From Noviherbaspirillum suwonense (GTDB taxonomy: Bacteria > Pseudomonadota > Gammaproteobacteria > Burkholderiales > Burkholderiaceae_D), in contig NZ_FXUL01000010.1 in the NCBI RefSeq assembly GCF_900182955.1, positions 1 through 64,000 on the forward strand: a stretch of 64,000 nt of DNA, in the 5' to 3' direction. This document shows, piece by piece, positions 35,595-43,614 of the stretch; within the stretch, counting starts at the first letter, position 1; every line of letters begins with the position of its first letter. Under the pieces are notes generated by a model. The model did no database searches, was not told the origin of the DNA, and saw only the letters and a list, made by a program, of their open reading frames with translations. The position numbers and the translations under genes are program-made.

Positions 35595-36335
35595 CTAGAG
35601 GACCGCGCGTCCCAGCATGTACAAGCCGATCGCCAGCATCCAGATCATGAAGCAGCGGCGAAACACCTCCGGCTTCATCCGGTGCCGGATGCGCTGGCCC
35701 GCCAGCATGCCCGCCATGGCCGGCAGCAGCGCCAGCAGCGAGGTCCAGGTCACCGACATGGCCATCCGCCCGCCGCCCAGGAGGCCCAGGCTCAGGCCGA
35801 TCGCGCAGGTGCTGAAGGTCAGGCCGAACGCCTGTATCAGTTCGTCCTTGTCGAGCTTCAGCGAAATCAGGTAGGGGATCAGCGGAATGACCGCCAGCCC
35901 GGAGGCGCCGTACAGCATGCCGGACAGCAGGCCGACCGCTGGCGCGAGCCGCCGTTCCAGCCGCGGCGGCACGTAAAACTGCGGCGCGAGCAGGCCGAAC
36001 ACGCCATAGGCCGCCAGTACGCCGCCCAGGATGCCGGCCACCAGCGCGCCATGCGCCAGCAGCCTGGAGCCGAAAAACGCGCCGGCCAGCAAAGTGAGCA
36101 GCAGCGGCGCCAGCCGGCGCAGCAGCTGGCCGAAACGCGGCCCGCTCAGCAGTTGCCAGGTATTCGTCACCAGCGTCGGCACCGCGAGCAGCGCGACGGC
36201 TTCGGGCGTGGCCATGAACAGGCCGAGCACGCTCATGGCAACTGTGGGCAGGCCCATGCCGATCACGCCCTTGACCATGCCTGCCAGCATGAAGGTCAGG
36301 CCGACCACGGCCAGTGTAGCCGGCGACATTGTCAT
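35595..36335 (-). CDS. TauE/SafE family membrane exporter
   Basis: A 246-aa permease with about eight membrane segments, of the TauE/SafE family (COG0730), which includes exporters of sulfite and sulfoacetate and also many unassigned anion carriers. Family blocks GMVKGVIGMGLPTVAMSVL near the start and GMLYGASGLAVIPLIPYLISL in the middle. It is the last gene of the oxidase operon, 43 bases after a ferredoxin gene. If functionally linked it would export an anion released by the pathway, possibly sulfite. Confidence 0.85.
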   Translation of the reverse strand: MTMSPATLAVVGLTFMLAGMVKGVIGMGLPTVAMSVLGLFMATPEAVALLAVPTLVTNTWQLLSGPRFGQLLRRLAPLLLTLLAGAFFGSRLLAHGALVAGILGGVLAAYGVFGLLAPQFYVPPRLERRLAPAVGLLSGMLYGASGLAVIPLIPYLISLKLDKDELIQAFGLTFSTCAIGLSLGLLGGGRMAMSVTWTSLLALLPAMAGMLAGQRIRHRMKPEVFRRCFMIWMLAIGLYMLGRAVL

Positions 36336-36378
36336 GCGGCGCCTGTCCCGTCAGGCCGGCCGCTGCGGCGGGGGTGGT

Positions 36379-36678
36379 TCATGCCTTCTTCTTGGGCACC
36401 CAGGACACGCTGATGCTGCCCTCCAGGACAAAGGTCTGGCAGGCCATCCGGTAGCCCTGGTCCAGGTCTTCCTGCGTCAGGTGCTTGCGTTCCTTGTCCT
36501 TGACCTTGTCGGTATGCTCGATGCCCTGCTCTATCCTGCACTTGCAGGTGCCGCACTTGCCGCCGCCGCACAGGAAGGGGATGCCGCCCTGTTCGCGCAG
36601 CGAGACCCGCAGCAGGTTGCTGTTGTCGGGCGCGGTGGCGACCTTGTTGCCGTTGGTGATGAACGTGACTTCTATCAT
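36379..36678 (-). CDS. plant-type [2Fe-2S] ferredoxin 1
   Basis: A 99-aa ferredoxin with the plant-type cluster motif C-x4-C-x2-C ... C (FLCGGGKCGTCKC ... YRMACQ). Soluble, one-electron carrier. ATG 36678 has a fair GGAAA site. Along with ferredoxin 2 and the ferredoxin-reductase gene it points to electron supply for an oxygenase, most likely the diiron oxidase at the head of the operon. Confidence 0.88.
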   Translation of the reverse strand: MIEVTFITNGNKVATAPDNSNLLRVSLREQGGIPFLCGGGKCGTCKCRIEQGIEHTDKVKDKERKHLTQEDLDQGYRMACQTFVLEGSISVSWVPKKKA

Positions 36679-36711
36679 GTGGTTTTCCTGGGGCTGCGCG
36701 GCCGGTTTGAT

Positions 36712-37008
36712 TCAAAGGACGCGCACCAATTCGATGTCCAGCGAGCCGAAGCCCGACAGCGCCTCCAGTTCGCGCCGCGCTTCCTCTATCGTGGGAAAAC
36801 GCGGCAGGAACTTGGCCGGCACGTGGTTGACCGCGCTGCCTTCGCCTTCTTCGGTGATGATGACCTTGCCCTCGCCCGTCGTCTCGGCCAGCACGAACAC
36901 AGCGCGCTTCCTGCCGCAGAAGAGGTAGTCGTACTGCTCGACCGGACGCATGCCGTCGGCCGGGTCGGTGCGGTACTGTCCGGGCTTGCTGGTCAGGATG
37001 ATGTACAT
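36712..37008 (-). CDS. 98-aa protein of the oxidase operon, unknown
   Basis: A 98-aa soluble protein that I do not recognise. It starts MYIILTSKPGQYRT and contains DYLFCGRKRAVFVLAE, a single cysteine and no metal-binding cluster; the C-terminal half (FPTIEEARRELEALSGFGSLDIELVRV) is predicted helical then strand. It is wedged between the two ferredoxin genes (20 and 33 bases), so it is probably a structural or coupling subunit of the same electron-transfer system. Confidence 0.75.
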   Translation of the reverse strand: MYIILTSKPGQYRTDPADGMRPVEQYDYLFCGRKRAVFVLAETTGEGKVIITEEGEGSAVNHVPAKFLPRFPTIEEARRELEALSGFGSLDIELVRVL

Positions 37009-37028
37009 GGCGCAGGCTTTTCGTAGCG

Positions 37029-37370
37029 TCAGGCGATGCGGGTAATGCCGTCGCCGCGTGCCGCCAGCGCCGGGTCGATGTTGTCCTGGCTCAGTTCGAT
37101 GTCATGCTCGATCCAGAGCTGGCATGCGAGCCGGTAGCCTTCGTCTAGCTTGTCGCCGAGTTGTTTCTTTTCCTTCCAGTTGGGCGCCGGCAGCTGCTCG
37201 CCGCCGCGGATGACGATGCAGGCGCACTTGGCGCACTTGCCCATGCCGCAGCCATAGGACAGGTTGGGATAGGGGAACTGCTTGATGCCGGCCCGCACGA
37301 CGAGGTTGGTGTTTTCCTTGACCTCGCCTTCATGGATCCGGCCGTTCTTGTGCAGCAAAATTTTCGGCAT
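37029..37370 (-). CDS. plant-type [2Fe-2S] ferredoxin 2
   Basis: A 113-aa ferredoxin with YGCGMGKCAKCACIV ... RLACQ, giving the C-x4-C-x2-C ... C cluster ligands. It differs from ferredoxin 1 in a longer C-terminal tail (IELSQDNIDPALAARGDG). The start at 37370 (MPKILLHKNG) follows the reductase stop by 35 bases; the long in-frame extension upstream is shadow of the reductase gene. Confidence 0.87.
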   Translation of the reverse strand: MPKILLHKNGRIHEGEVKENTNLVVRAGIKQFPYPNLSYGCGMGKCAKCACIVIRGGEQLPAPNWKEKKQLGDKLDEGYRLACQLWIEHDIELSQDNIDPALAARGDGITRIA

Positions 37371-37405
37371 GGCTATGTCCGCGTCTCGGTTGATCGGGAT
37401 CGTGC

Positions 37406-38430
37406 TCAGGCCGCGGCAGGCTCGCCGGCCAGGTCGTGGGCAAAGCTGAAGCTGTCGGTGTAGATGTGGGCGGCGCTGGCGCCGTGGGCCAAGAAAAGCT
37501 GCCGGGCGTCTCGGATCATCGCCGGCGAGCCGCACAGGTAGAGCGCATGCTCTTCCAGGCTGCCGAAATCCTGCACCACCGCCTGCTGCACATAGCCGCG
37601 GCGGCCGGTCCAGCCGGGGCCGGGCCGTGACAGCACCGGCACGTACTGGAAGTCGTACAGCCGGTCGCCCCAGGACCGGATTTCCTCGTCCAGATACAGG
37701 TCGGCTTCGTCGCGCATGCCCCAATACAGCGCCACCGGCGGGCAATCCGGGTCGTCCATCAGCGACTGCAGGATGCCGCGCATCGGCGCCAGCCCGGTGC
37801 CGGTGGCGGCCATGATCAGCGGCCGGTAGTCCGCGCTGCGGTAATGGAAGGCGCCCAGCGGCAGCGTGATGTCGAGCCGGTCGCCGGCGCGCAACTGCGC
37901 CAGGCGACGGTCGGTGAAATTGCCGCCCGGGACGCGCCTGACATGGAAGTCGAGCTGGCTGCCCGCCGGCGCCGACGCCATCGAGAAGCTGCGCACCGAG
38001 CCGTCCTCCAGGTGGACGTTCATGTACTGTCCTGTCCGGCCAGGAAAAGCGGCGGCTCGTCGCCTTCCACGTCGAGCAGCAGGTGATTGACGCTGCCGCA
38101 CAGGGGTCGCACGTCGCGCACCACCGCGCTGTGGCGGCGCGGCTCCGGCGTCGCCTCGGCAATGCCCGGCTCGATGACCAGGTCGCTGTGCGGCCGCGCC
38201 TGGCATGCCAGCGCATAGCCGTCCGCCGCTTCCTCCGGCGTCAGGCCGAACGGCTCGTCCTCGTACGACACCGTGCCGTCGAGCAGCCGCACGCGGCAGG
38301 TGCCGCAGCCGCCCATGCGGCAGTCGTGGGCCAGCGCAACGCCGGCGCGCAGCGCCGCATCTAGCACGGACTCGCCGTCCTCGACGCTGAAGCGCTTATC
38401 CGAATTGAACAACATTACCTGGTATGCCAT
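37406..38430 (-). pseudogene. ferredoxin-FAD-NAD oxidoreductase, frameshifted
   Basis: Domains of a BenC/phenol-hydroxylase-type reductase: N-terminal [2Fe-2S] (CRMGGCGTCRV ... LACQ), then FAD-binding (RSFSMAS) and NAD-binding (MAATGTGLAPMRG, LYLCGSPAMI) parts. The frame is broken at 38027-38036, where CTGTC stands twice in tandem (plus strand). The first frame ends FLAGQDST and stop; removing one 5-base copy joins it to FLAGQYMNVHLEDGSVRSFS, the expected FAD motif, giving a 339-aa protein. It would pass electrons from NAD(P)H to ferredoxin and an oxygenase. As read, only a ferredoxin domain (38020-38430) is made. It could also be a sequencing error. Confidence 0.9.
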
Positions 38431-38469
38431 CTTGTGCCCCGTCTGCTGCCCGGACCGGCCGGGAATGCC

Positions 38470-38949
38470 TTATTTCTTGATATCCGCTTCCACCAGAACG
38501 TCATAGCCTTCGCCGGCCAGCGCGTCCTTCAGCGCCTGCAGCGCGGCCACGCCGCATGCGGTGTCCTGCTCGCCGTTGCCGCCGCTCAGGCCGACGCCGC
38601 CGATGACCTCGCCATTGACCACTACCGGGAAGCCGCCGACGAAGACGGCGAACTTGCCATCGAAGCTCCACTGGATGCCGAAGGCTTCGTTGCCGGGCAG
38701 CGCCGGGCCGTTGGGCGCGGTGTTGAACAGATGCGTGGAGCGCTTGTGGCCGGCAGCGGTGAACCCCTTGTTCCACGCGATCTGCGGGCCGGTGATGCGG
38801 GCGCCGTCCATCCGATCCATGGCCAGCGGATAACCGCCGTCGTCGACCACGCAGATGGTTTCGAGCACATTGATCTGGCGCGCCTTTTCGATGGCCGCCG
38901 CGATCATCAGCCGCGCTTCGCGCAGTTCCAGCTTGATTGCCTGTTTCAT
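38470..38949 (-). CDS. GlcG/HbpS family (DUF336) protein
   Basis: A 159-aa protein of the DUF336 family: VVDDGGYPLAMDRMDGA, AWNKGFTAAGHKRST and GGFPVVVNGEVIGGVGLSGG. Relatives include HbpS (heme-binding), PduO C-terminal domains and GlcG; they often sit beside oxygenase or dehydrogenase genes but their chemistry is unclear. No signal peptide. Inside the oxidase operon with 24- and 39-base gaps. Confidence 0.85.
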   Translation of the reverse strand: MKQAIKLELREARLMIAAAIEKARQINVLETICVVDDGGYPLAMDRMDGARITGPQIAWNKGFTAAGHKRSTHLFNTAPNGPALPGNEAFGIQWSFDGKFAVFVGGFPVVVNGEVIGGVGLSGGNGEQDTACGVAALQALKDALAGEGYDVLVEADIKK

Positions 38950-38973
38950 GTCTGTCCTTTTTCGACCGGGCGC

Positions 38974-40428
38974 TCAGGCGCCGCGGTATACCGTCTTGAT
39001 CTGGGTGTAGAACTCGAGGCCGGTGCGCCCGGACTCGCGGAATGTCGAGGTGCTCGACGACTTCAGCCCGCCGAACGGCGCATTGATCAGGTTGCCGGTG
39101 GTCGTGCGGTTGATCTTGACCGTGCCGGACTGGATGTCATGCGCGAAGCGGTGGCTGTAGCGCGGGTTGGCGGTGACGATCGCCGCCGACAGGCCGTACT
39201 CTGTGTCGTTGGCCTTGGCGATCGCGTCCTCGTAGCTGTCGACCTCGATGATCGCCAGCACCGGCCCGAAGATTTCCTCGCGGGCGATCCGCATCTGCTG
39301 GGTGACGTCGGTGAAGACCGCCGGCGCGACGTAATAGCCGTGCGCCAGGTCGCCGTCCCGCAGCCGCTCGCCGCCGGCCAGGTGGGTCGCTTCCTGCTTG
39401 CCGATGGCGACATAGGACAGCACGTTTTCCATCTGCTTCTCGCTCGCCAGGGGACCGATGTCGGCGCCCGCGGTGGAGCCGCTGCCGACCTTCATCGTCC
39501 TGACCTTCGCCAGCAGCTTGTCGGTGAAGGCCGACCTGACCTGCGACATCACCAGGATGCGGCTGGTGCCGGTGCAGGCCTGGCCCGACAGCGACAACCC
39601 GCCCTTGACGGCGAGGTCGACCGCGAGATCGAGGTCCGCGTCTTCCATCACGATCAATGGGTTCTTGCCGCCCAGCTCCATCTGGGTGCGAGTCGTCATC
39701 GGCACCGAGCGGTGGATGTGACGGCCGGCGCCGGTCGAGCCGGTGAAGGAAATCGCTCGCACTTCCGGCGCCTCGGTAATGGCGGCGCCGATGTCGCCGG
39801 CGCGGCCGGTGACGAGGTTGAGCACGCCTTTCGGGATGCCGGCCTGTGCCAGCGCCTCGGTCAGCCGCAGCCCGGCGAGCGGCGCTTCGCTCGACGGCTT
39901 GAAGACCACGGTATTGCCGGTGATGAGCGCCGGCGCGATCTTGCGCGCCGGGATGGAGATCGGAAAATTCCACGGCGCGATCACGGTGACCACGCCCAGC
40001 GGCTCGCGCAGGCTGTAGACCGTCATGTCCGGGTCGTCGTTCGGATAGGTCTCGCCGCCGAAGCTCTGGCCTTCGACCGCGTAGAAGCGCAGCGTCTGGG
40101 CCGAGCGCATCACCTCGTCCCGCGCCAGCGCCAGCGACTTGCCCTCTTCGCGCATCAGCTCCTCGCCGAAGCGCTGCGCATTCTGCTCGAGGTAGGCGGC
40201 CGCGCTGTTGAGCATGGCGGCGCGCCTGGAGATCGGGGTTTTCTTCCAGGCTTCAAAGGCGGCGGCGGCGGCGCGCACGGCCTGGCGCGCATCGTCCGCG
40301 CTGGAAGCCTGGAACAGGCCGACCAGGTCGCGGCTGTCGGCGGGGTTGCGGTTCTCGAAGGTGCGGCCGGTGACGCTCACGGTCCATTCGCCATCGATGT
40401 AATTGGAAAATTGCTGTGAATTGCTCAT
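38974..40428 (-). CDS. NAD(P)-dependent aldehyde dehydrogenase
   Basis: A 484-aa enzyme that oxidises an aldehyde to the acid. Catalytic residues are in place: Asn154 (PWNFP), Glu251 (MELGGKN) and Cys285 (GQACTGTSR); cofactor motif FTGSTGAG (228-235). The overall pattern resembles semialdehyde dehydrogenases (succinate/2-oxoglutarate-semialdehyde type, FENRNPADSRDLVG) rather than betaine aldehyde dehydrogenase. Second gene of the oxidase operon, so the oxidase reaction probably releases an aldehyde. The substrate cannot be told from sequence. Confidence 0.92.
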   Translation of the reverse strand: MSNSQQFSNYIDGEWTVSVTGRTFENRNPADSRDLVGLFQASSADDARQAVRAAAAAFEAWKKTPISRRAAMLNSAAAYLEQNAQRFGEELMREEGKSLALARDEVMRSAQTLRFYAVEGQSFGGETYPNDDPDMTVYSLREPLGVVTVIAPWNFPISIPARKIAPALITGNTVVFKPSSEAPLAGLRLTEALAQAGIPKGVLNLVTGRAGDIGAAITEAPEVRAISFTGSTGAGRHIHRSVPMTTRTQMELGGKNPLIVMEDADLDLAVDLAVKGGLSLSGQACTGTSRILVMSQVRSAFTDKLLAKVRTMKVGSGSTAGADIGPLASEKQMENVLSYVAIGKQEATHLAGGERLRDGDLAHGYYVAPAVFTDVTQQMRIAREEIFGPVLAIIEVDSYEDAIAKANDTEYGLSAAIVTANPRYSHRFAHDIQSGTVKINRTTTGNLINAPFGGLKSSSTSTFRESGRTGLEFYTQIKTVYRGA

Positions 40429-40518
40429 TGCATGGCCTTGTTCAAGAGATGCGGAACCGACGAACGCGCCGCCGCTGCCCGGGGCGGGCTGCGCGTCCTT
40501 CTGGCATGTCTGGCGAGC

Positions 40519-41247
40519 TCAGGCGGCGGCCAGGGCCGGCGCTTCGCTGCGCTGCTCGACGTAGTCGTGATAGAGCGCCGTGGTATACAGCAGGCGCATG
40601 CGGGCGCCGAGTTCGCAGATCTTCAGGCAGCGCTGCTGCAGCTCGGGCGTATTGGCATGCTCCAGCACGATCTGGTAGCCGCGCTCGCCGTGGATCTCAT
40701 CGGACGAGATATGCAGGTCGAAGAATTCCACTTCCTCGTCGGTGAAGCCGTATTTCTCGCGCAGCGTCGGCGTCTGCTTGCGGTAGATGGACGGCACCTG
40801 CGATTCCAGGCCGACCACCAGGCCGGCGACGGCCACGATCGGGTCTTCGCGCATCGCCACCGCGTAGCACCAGCTCTGCAGTCCCAGCGTGGTCGGCGAC
40901 ATGTTGTCCGGGTCGGTCACGCGCTCCCGGGTGGTGCCGCAGGCCTCGGCGAAGCGGATCAGCAGGTCGGTGTGGCGGTCGCCGCCGATTTCCTCTTCAT
41001 ACATATTGGCCAGCAGGAAGTCCTTGGCCTCGGTGTAGCGCTCCGGCATGCGGGCATACAGGTAGCCGAGGTAGTCGGCGAACGGGCCGACGTAGTGGTA
41101 ATGGTTTTCCGCCCAGCGCGCCAGGTGTTCCCGGCTCAGCGTGCCGTTGGCCCAGGCCAGGCTGAACGGCGACGCATTGGCGCTCCTGCCCTTGATCGCG
41201 TTCTCCAGCGCGGTGCGAAACTCATCTCTGTTCATTAATGCAGTCAT
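40519..41247 (-). CDS. heme-oxygenase-like diiron oxidase (HDO/CADD-like)
   Basis: A 242-aa all-helical protein of the TenA/PqqC-like superfamily. It carries the complete metal-ligand pattern of heme-oxygenase-like dimetal oxidases: Glu85-x6-His92 (EEIGGDRH), Glu148 (VVGLESQ) and His179-x3-Asp183-x2-His186 (LHISSDEIHG), with spacings like those of chlamydial CADD. TenA thiaminases and PqqC lack this set. Such enzymes use O2 and a reductant to cleave C-C or C-N bonds or hydroxylate amines. The start at 41247 (MTALMNRD) follows GGAGATACCC. First gene of an operon with ferredoxins and an aldehyde dehydrogenase; an operator copy lies at 41383. Substrate unknown. Confidence 0.85.
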   Translation of the reverse strand: MTALMNRDEFRTALENAIKGRSANASPFSLAWANGTLSREHLARWAENHYHYVGPFADYLGYLYARMPERYTEAKDFLLANMYEEEIGGDRHTDLLIRFAEACGTTRERVTDPDNMSPTTLGLQSWCYAVAMREDPIVAVAGLVVGLESQVPSIYRKQTPTLREKYGFTDEEVEFFDLHISSDEIHGERGYQIVLEHANTPELQQRCLKICELGARMRLLYTTALYHDYVEQRSEAPALAAA

Positions 41248-41380
41248 GGGTATCTCCATTGAAATTGAAAGGTCGGTAAGGAAAAGCGCGCCATGCTGCA
41301 TTGCGCTTCTTCCGGCGGGATGCTGCGCCCGGCCAGGGGTCCTGCAAGTCGGCTGCCTGCCAGGCTGCCACGTTTAAGTA

Positions 41381-41397
41381 TATTGTATACCGTTTGC
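41381..41397 (+). promoter_or_regulatory. GntR-type operator, oxidase operon promoter
   Basis: TATTGTATACCGTTTGC, about 140 bases before the oxidase start. The core TGTATACCGTT is found again at 43445 and, inverted, at 43597. It overlaps a possible -10 (TATACT on the minus strand). Confidence 0.65.
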
Positions 41398-41495
41398 TTT
41401 GTTTGTCTAGCGGGGTGGACGATTTTTACATTCAGTGCCTGGCCGGATACCGTGCCAGTCGTCAGTCCCGGCCCGGCGCAATCTGCCTGGCTTAC

Positions 41496-41827
41496 TTAGT
41501 CGGCTACCTCAATGCCGTCCTTGCGCGGGTCCGATGCGCCGCCGAAGTCGCTGCGCCCGGCCGGTTCGCCCTGCCCAGCCACCGGCGCGGCATCACCTAC
41601 GTCCCGCAGCGCACGCACCACGTCGTCCGTCGTCCCTTTTACGCAGGCGAGCGTGTCGCCCGCTTCCAGTCGCCAGCGTAGAGACGCCAGCGCCGGCTCC
41701 AGCGGCTCTCCGCAGGCTGCAAGCCGGATCAGCATGCCGCGGGCGCCGACGCGGCCAGCGGGTTGCCGGTGGCGATCATGCTGCGGCGGCCGGTCGCGCT
41801 GCGGGATGGCTTGTCGGCCGCGGGCAT
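41496..41827 (-). pseudogene. gamma-glutamyltransferase-family remnant with internal deletion
   Basis: The first 28 codons from ATG 41827 (with AGGGAG upstream) read GRRSMIATGNPLAASA, the usual N-terminus of gamma-glutamyltranspeptidase-like Ntn hydrolases, then the frame meets TGA at 41729-41731. A second frame from there to TAA 41496 carries a typical C-terminus (FGGASDPRKDG). Around 400 central codons, including the autocleavage Thr, are missing. The gene starts 34 bases after the permease stop, so it was once the second gene of that operon. Identification rests on the two ends only. Confidence 0.65.
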
Positions 41828-41860
41828 GTGCTTGCTCCCTGTCCGCGAAGACGGCGCGGG

Positions 41861-43390
41861 CTACCAGAGCAGGGTCGCGGCCAGCGTCGCCACCGCGAGG
41901 CCGGTAAGCACCGGCACCATCAGCATGCGCACCGCGTCCAGCACCGGCACCCGGGCAAATCCAGCAACCGCGATCAGCGAAGACCAGGCGATCAGCGTGC
42001 CGCCGCCGGTCCAGACCGCGCCCATCTGCCCGACCGCTGCGAGGGTCGCGGGGTTGAGGCCGACCACCGGGCCGAGCGCGCCCGACAGTGCGCCGGTCAG
42101 CGGCAGGCCGGCAAAGCCGGAGCCGTCGATGCCGGTGATCATGCCGACCAGCAGCACGCCGTAGGCAACGAAGATGCGGCTGTCGGGAATGAAGTCCTTG
42201 CCGGCCTGGACCAGCTCGAACAGCAGGTTGGGCGCCTGGTTGGCGGCCACGCCCAGCACCTGGGCCACGGTCTCGCCGGCGCCCAGGAAGAAGAAGCCCG
42301 CGATGGGCAGCACCGAGCCCATCGCCTTGAACGCAAACACGAGGCCGTCGGTGATGTGGTCGGGGCACACGTTGAGCATGCGGCGCGGCCCCACCGACGC
42401 CAGCGTGACCAGCATCATCAGCAGCGCGGCGACGCCGCCCACCAGCGCCGCGGCGTCGCTGCCTTTCAGGTCGGGCAGCCCGGTCTTCATCTTCGGCAGC
42501 ACCATCACCAGTACCACTGCCAGGAACGCGATCGGCGTGACCACTGCGAACACCTTGGACCAGCGGTTGCGGCGGCGGCTCTGCAGCGACATCACCTTGT
42601 CGATGTCCGACTCGGTGGCGAGCGGCGCGCGCTCGGTGCCATGCGCAATCTCGGCCTTTTCGAACGTGCCTGGCTTCTTGATGTCTTCGACGTCGCCCGT
42701 CGTCGACTGCCACTTTTCCAGGTGAAGCGCGCTGGGCGCAAGGAAGGTCCTGCGGGTCATCACGTAGCCCAGGACAAGCGCAATCACGCCGGTGATCAGC
42801 GACAGCACCAGCGCGCGGTCCGCCACCAGGGCTGCGCTGACGCCGGCGCCGGCGGCCTTGGCGCTGATGCCGGGCGCGACGCCGATCACATAGTCGGATG
42901 ACAGCGCCATGCCCTGCCCCGCGATGGCGATCGCCATCGCGCCGGCCAGAGGCGGCAGGCCGGCGGCGATCGCGGCGGGCAGCAGGATCGCCGACACCAG
43001 GGGCACGGCCGGCGTCGGCCAGAAGAACAGCGAGATGACATAGGTGATGGCCGCCAGCACGAAATAGGCGACATGGCCGTTCTTCATCACCATCCGGAAC
43101 GGCTCGACCATGCGCACGTCCGACTGTATGGTCTTGAGCGCGTTGAGCAGTGCGGTCATGAAGGCGATGACCAGGAAGATATTGAACAGCTCCTTGGCGG
43201 CAACCAGGCTGGCGGTGAAAATGCCGCCAAGTGCGCTAACCAGGCTGCCGGTAAGTGCGAGCACCACCAGAAAAGTGGCGATTACCGAGGGCACGACCAC
43301 ATTGGCCCGGAAAATCATGGTGACTACGACAGCGGCGACCCCCGCGAGGTAAAACCAGTGAGCAGCGGTAAGCGTAATGGCATTTTGCAT
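41861..43390 (-). CDS. multi-span ion/organic-acid permease
   Basis: A 509-aa inner-membrane protein with some twelve hydrophobic segments and a charged central loop (about residues 215-275). Repeated re-entrant-like motifs (FWPTPAVPLVSAILLPAAIA, GTGGG-like VWTGGGTLIAW) suggest the large ion-transporter superfamily that includes GntP, DcuC and CitM carriers. I cannot assign a family or substrate with certainty. The start at 43390 (MQNAITLT) is 55 bases from an operator copy. It is followed by the gamma-glutamyltransferase remnant and is divergent from the GntR gene. Confidence 0.7.
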   Translation of the reverse strand: MQNAITLTAAHWFYLAGVAAVVVTMIFRANVVVPSVIATFLVVLALTGSLVSALGGIFTASLVAAKELFNIFLVIAFMTALLNALKTIQSDVRMVEPFRMVMKNGHVAYFVLAAITYVISLFFWPTPAVPLVSAILLPAAIAAGLPPLAGAMAIAIAGQGMALSSDYVIGVAPGISAKAAGAGVSAALVADRALVLSLITGVIALVLGYVMTRRTFLAPSALHLEKWQSTTGDVEDIKKPGTFEKAEIAHGTERAPLATESDIDKVMSLQSRRRNRWSKVFAVVTPIAFLAVVLVMVLPKMKTGLPDLKGSDAAALVGGVAALLMMLVTLASVGPRRMLNVCPDHITDGLVFAFKAMGSVLPIAGFFFLGAGETVAQVLGVAANQAPNLLFELVQAGKDFIPDSRIFVAYGVLLVGMITGIDGSGFAGLPLTGALSGALGPVVGLNPATLAAVGQMGAVWTGGGTLIAWSSLIAVAGFARVPVLDAVRMLMVPVLTGLAVATLAATLLW

Positions 43391-43442
43391 TGCGTCATCC
43401 CAAAGAATAATTATAGAAAACTGTCTCCATCCAACTTGGTAC

Positions 43443-43458
43443 ACTGTATACCGTTTAC
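43443..43458 (+). promoter_or_regulatory. GntR-type operator, permease promoter
   Basis: ACTGTATACCGTTTAC, 55 bases before the permease start codon; same core as the copies at 41381 and 43597. Confidence 0.65.
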
Positions 43459-43596
43459 TCGACACCAGCAATAAGCAAGTCGGGAGAAAGATGAGGCAGC
43501 ACTGGACTACTTCCTCAGCAAGAACCGTTCCCATTGCTGTGCCTACCGGGCCTCACGCTATTGCCCAAGGCGCTCGTACCTGTAAATACCCGGGCT

Positions 43597-43614
43597 AACG
43601 GTATACAATATATT
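43597..43614 (-). promoter_or_regulatory. GntR-type operator, gntR promoter (autoregulation)
   Basis: On the minus strand TATTGTATACCGTTAGC, in inverted orientation to the other two copies, as expected for the divergent gene. It lies about 170 bases before the regulator start. Confidence 0.65.

Noticed and set aside
37406-38206. Independent reductase gene starting in the second frame
   Set aside because: The upstream residues in that frame are random Arg/Ala strings; joining the two frames by removing one 5-base repeat copy gives one perfect fused reductase.
40519-41247. TenA thiaminase or PqqC
   Set aside because: The six metal-ligand residues in CADD-like spacing are present, and no thiamine or PQQ genes are near.
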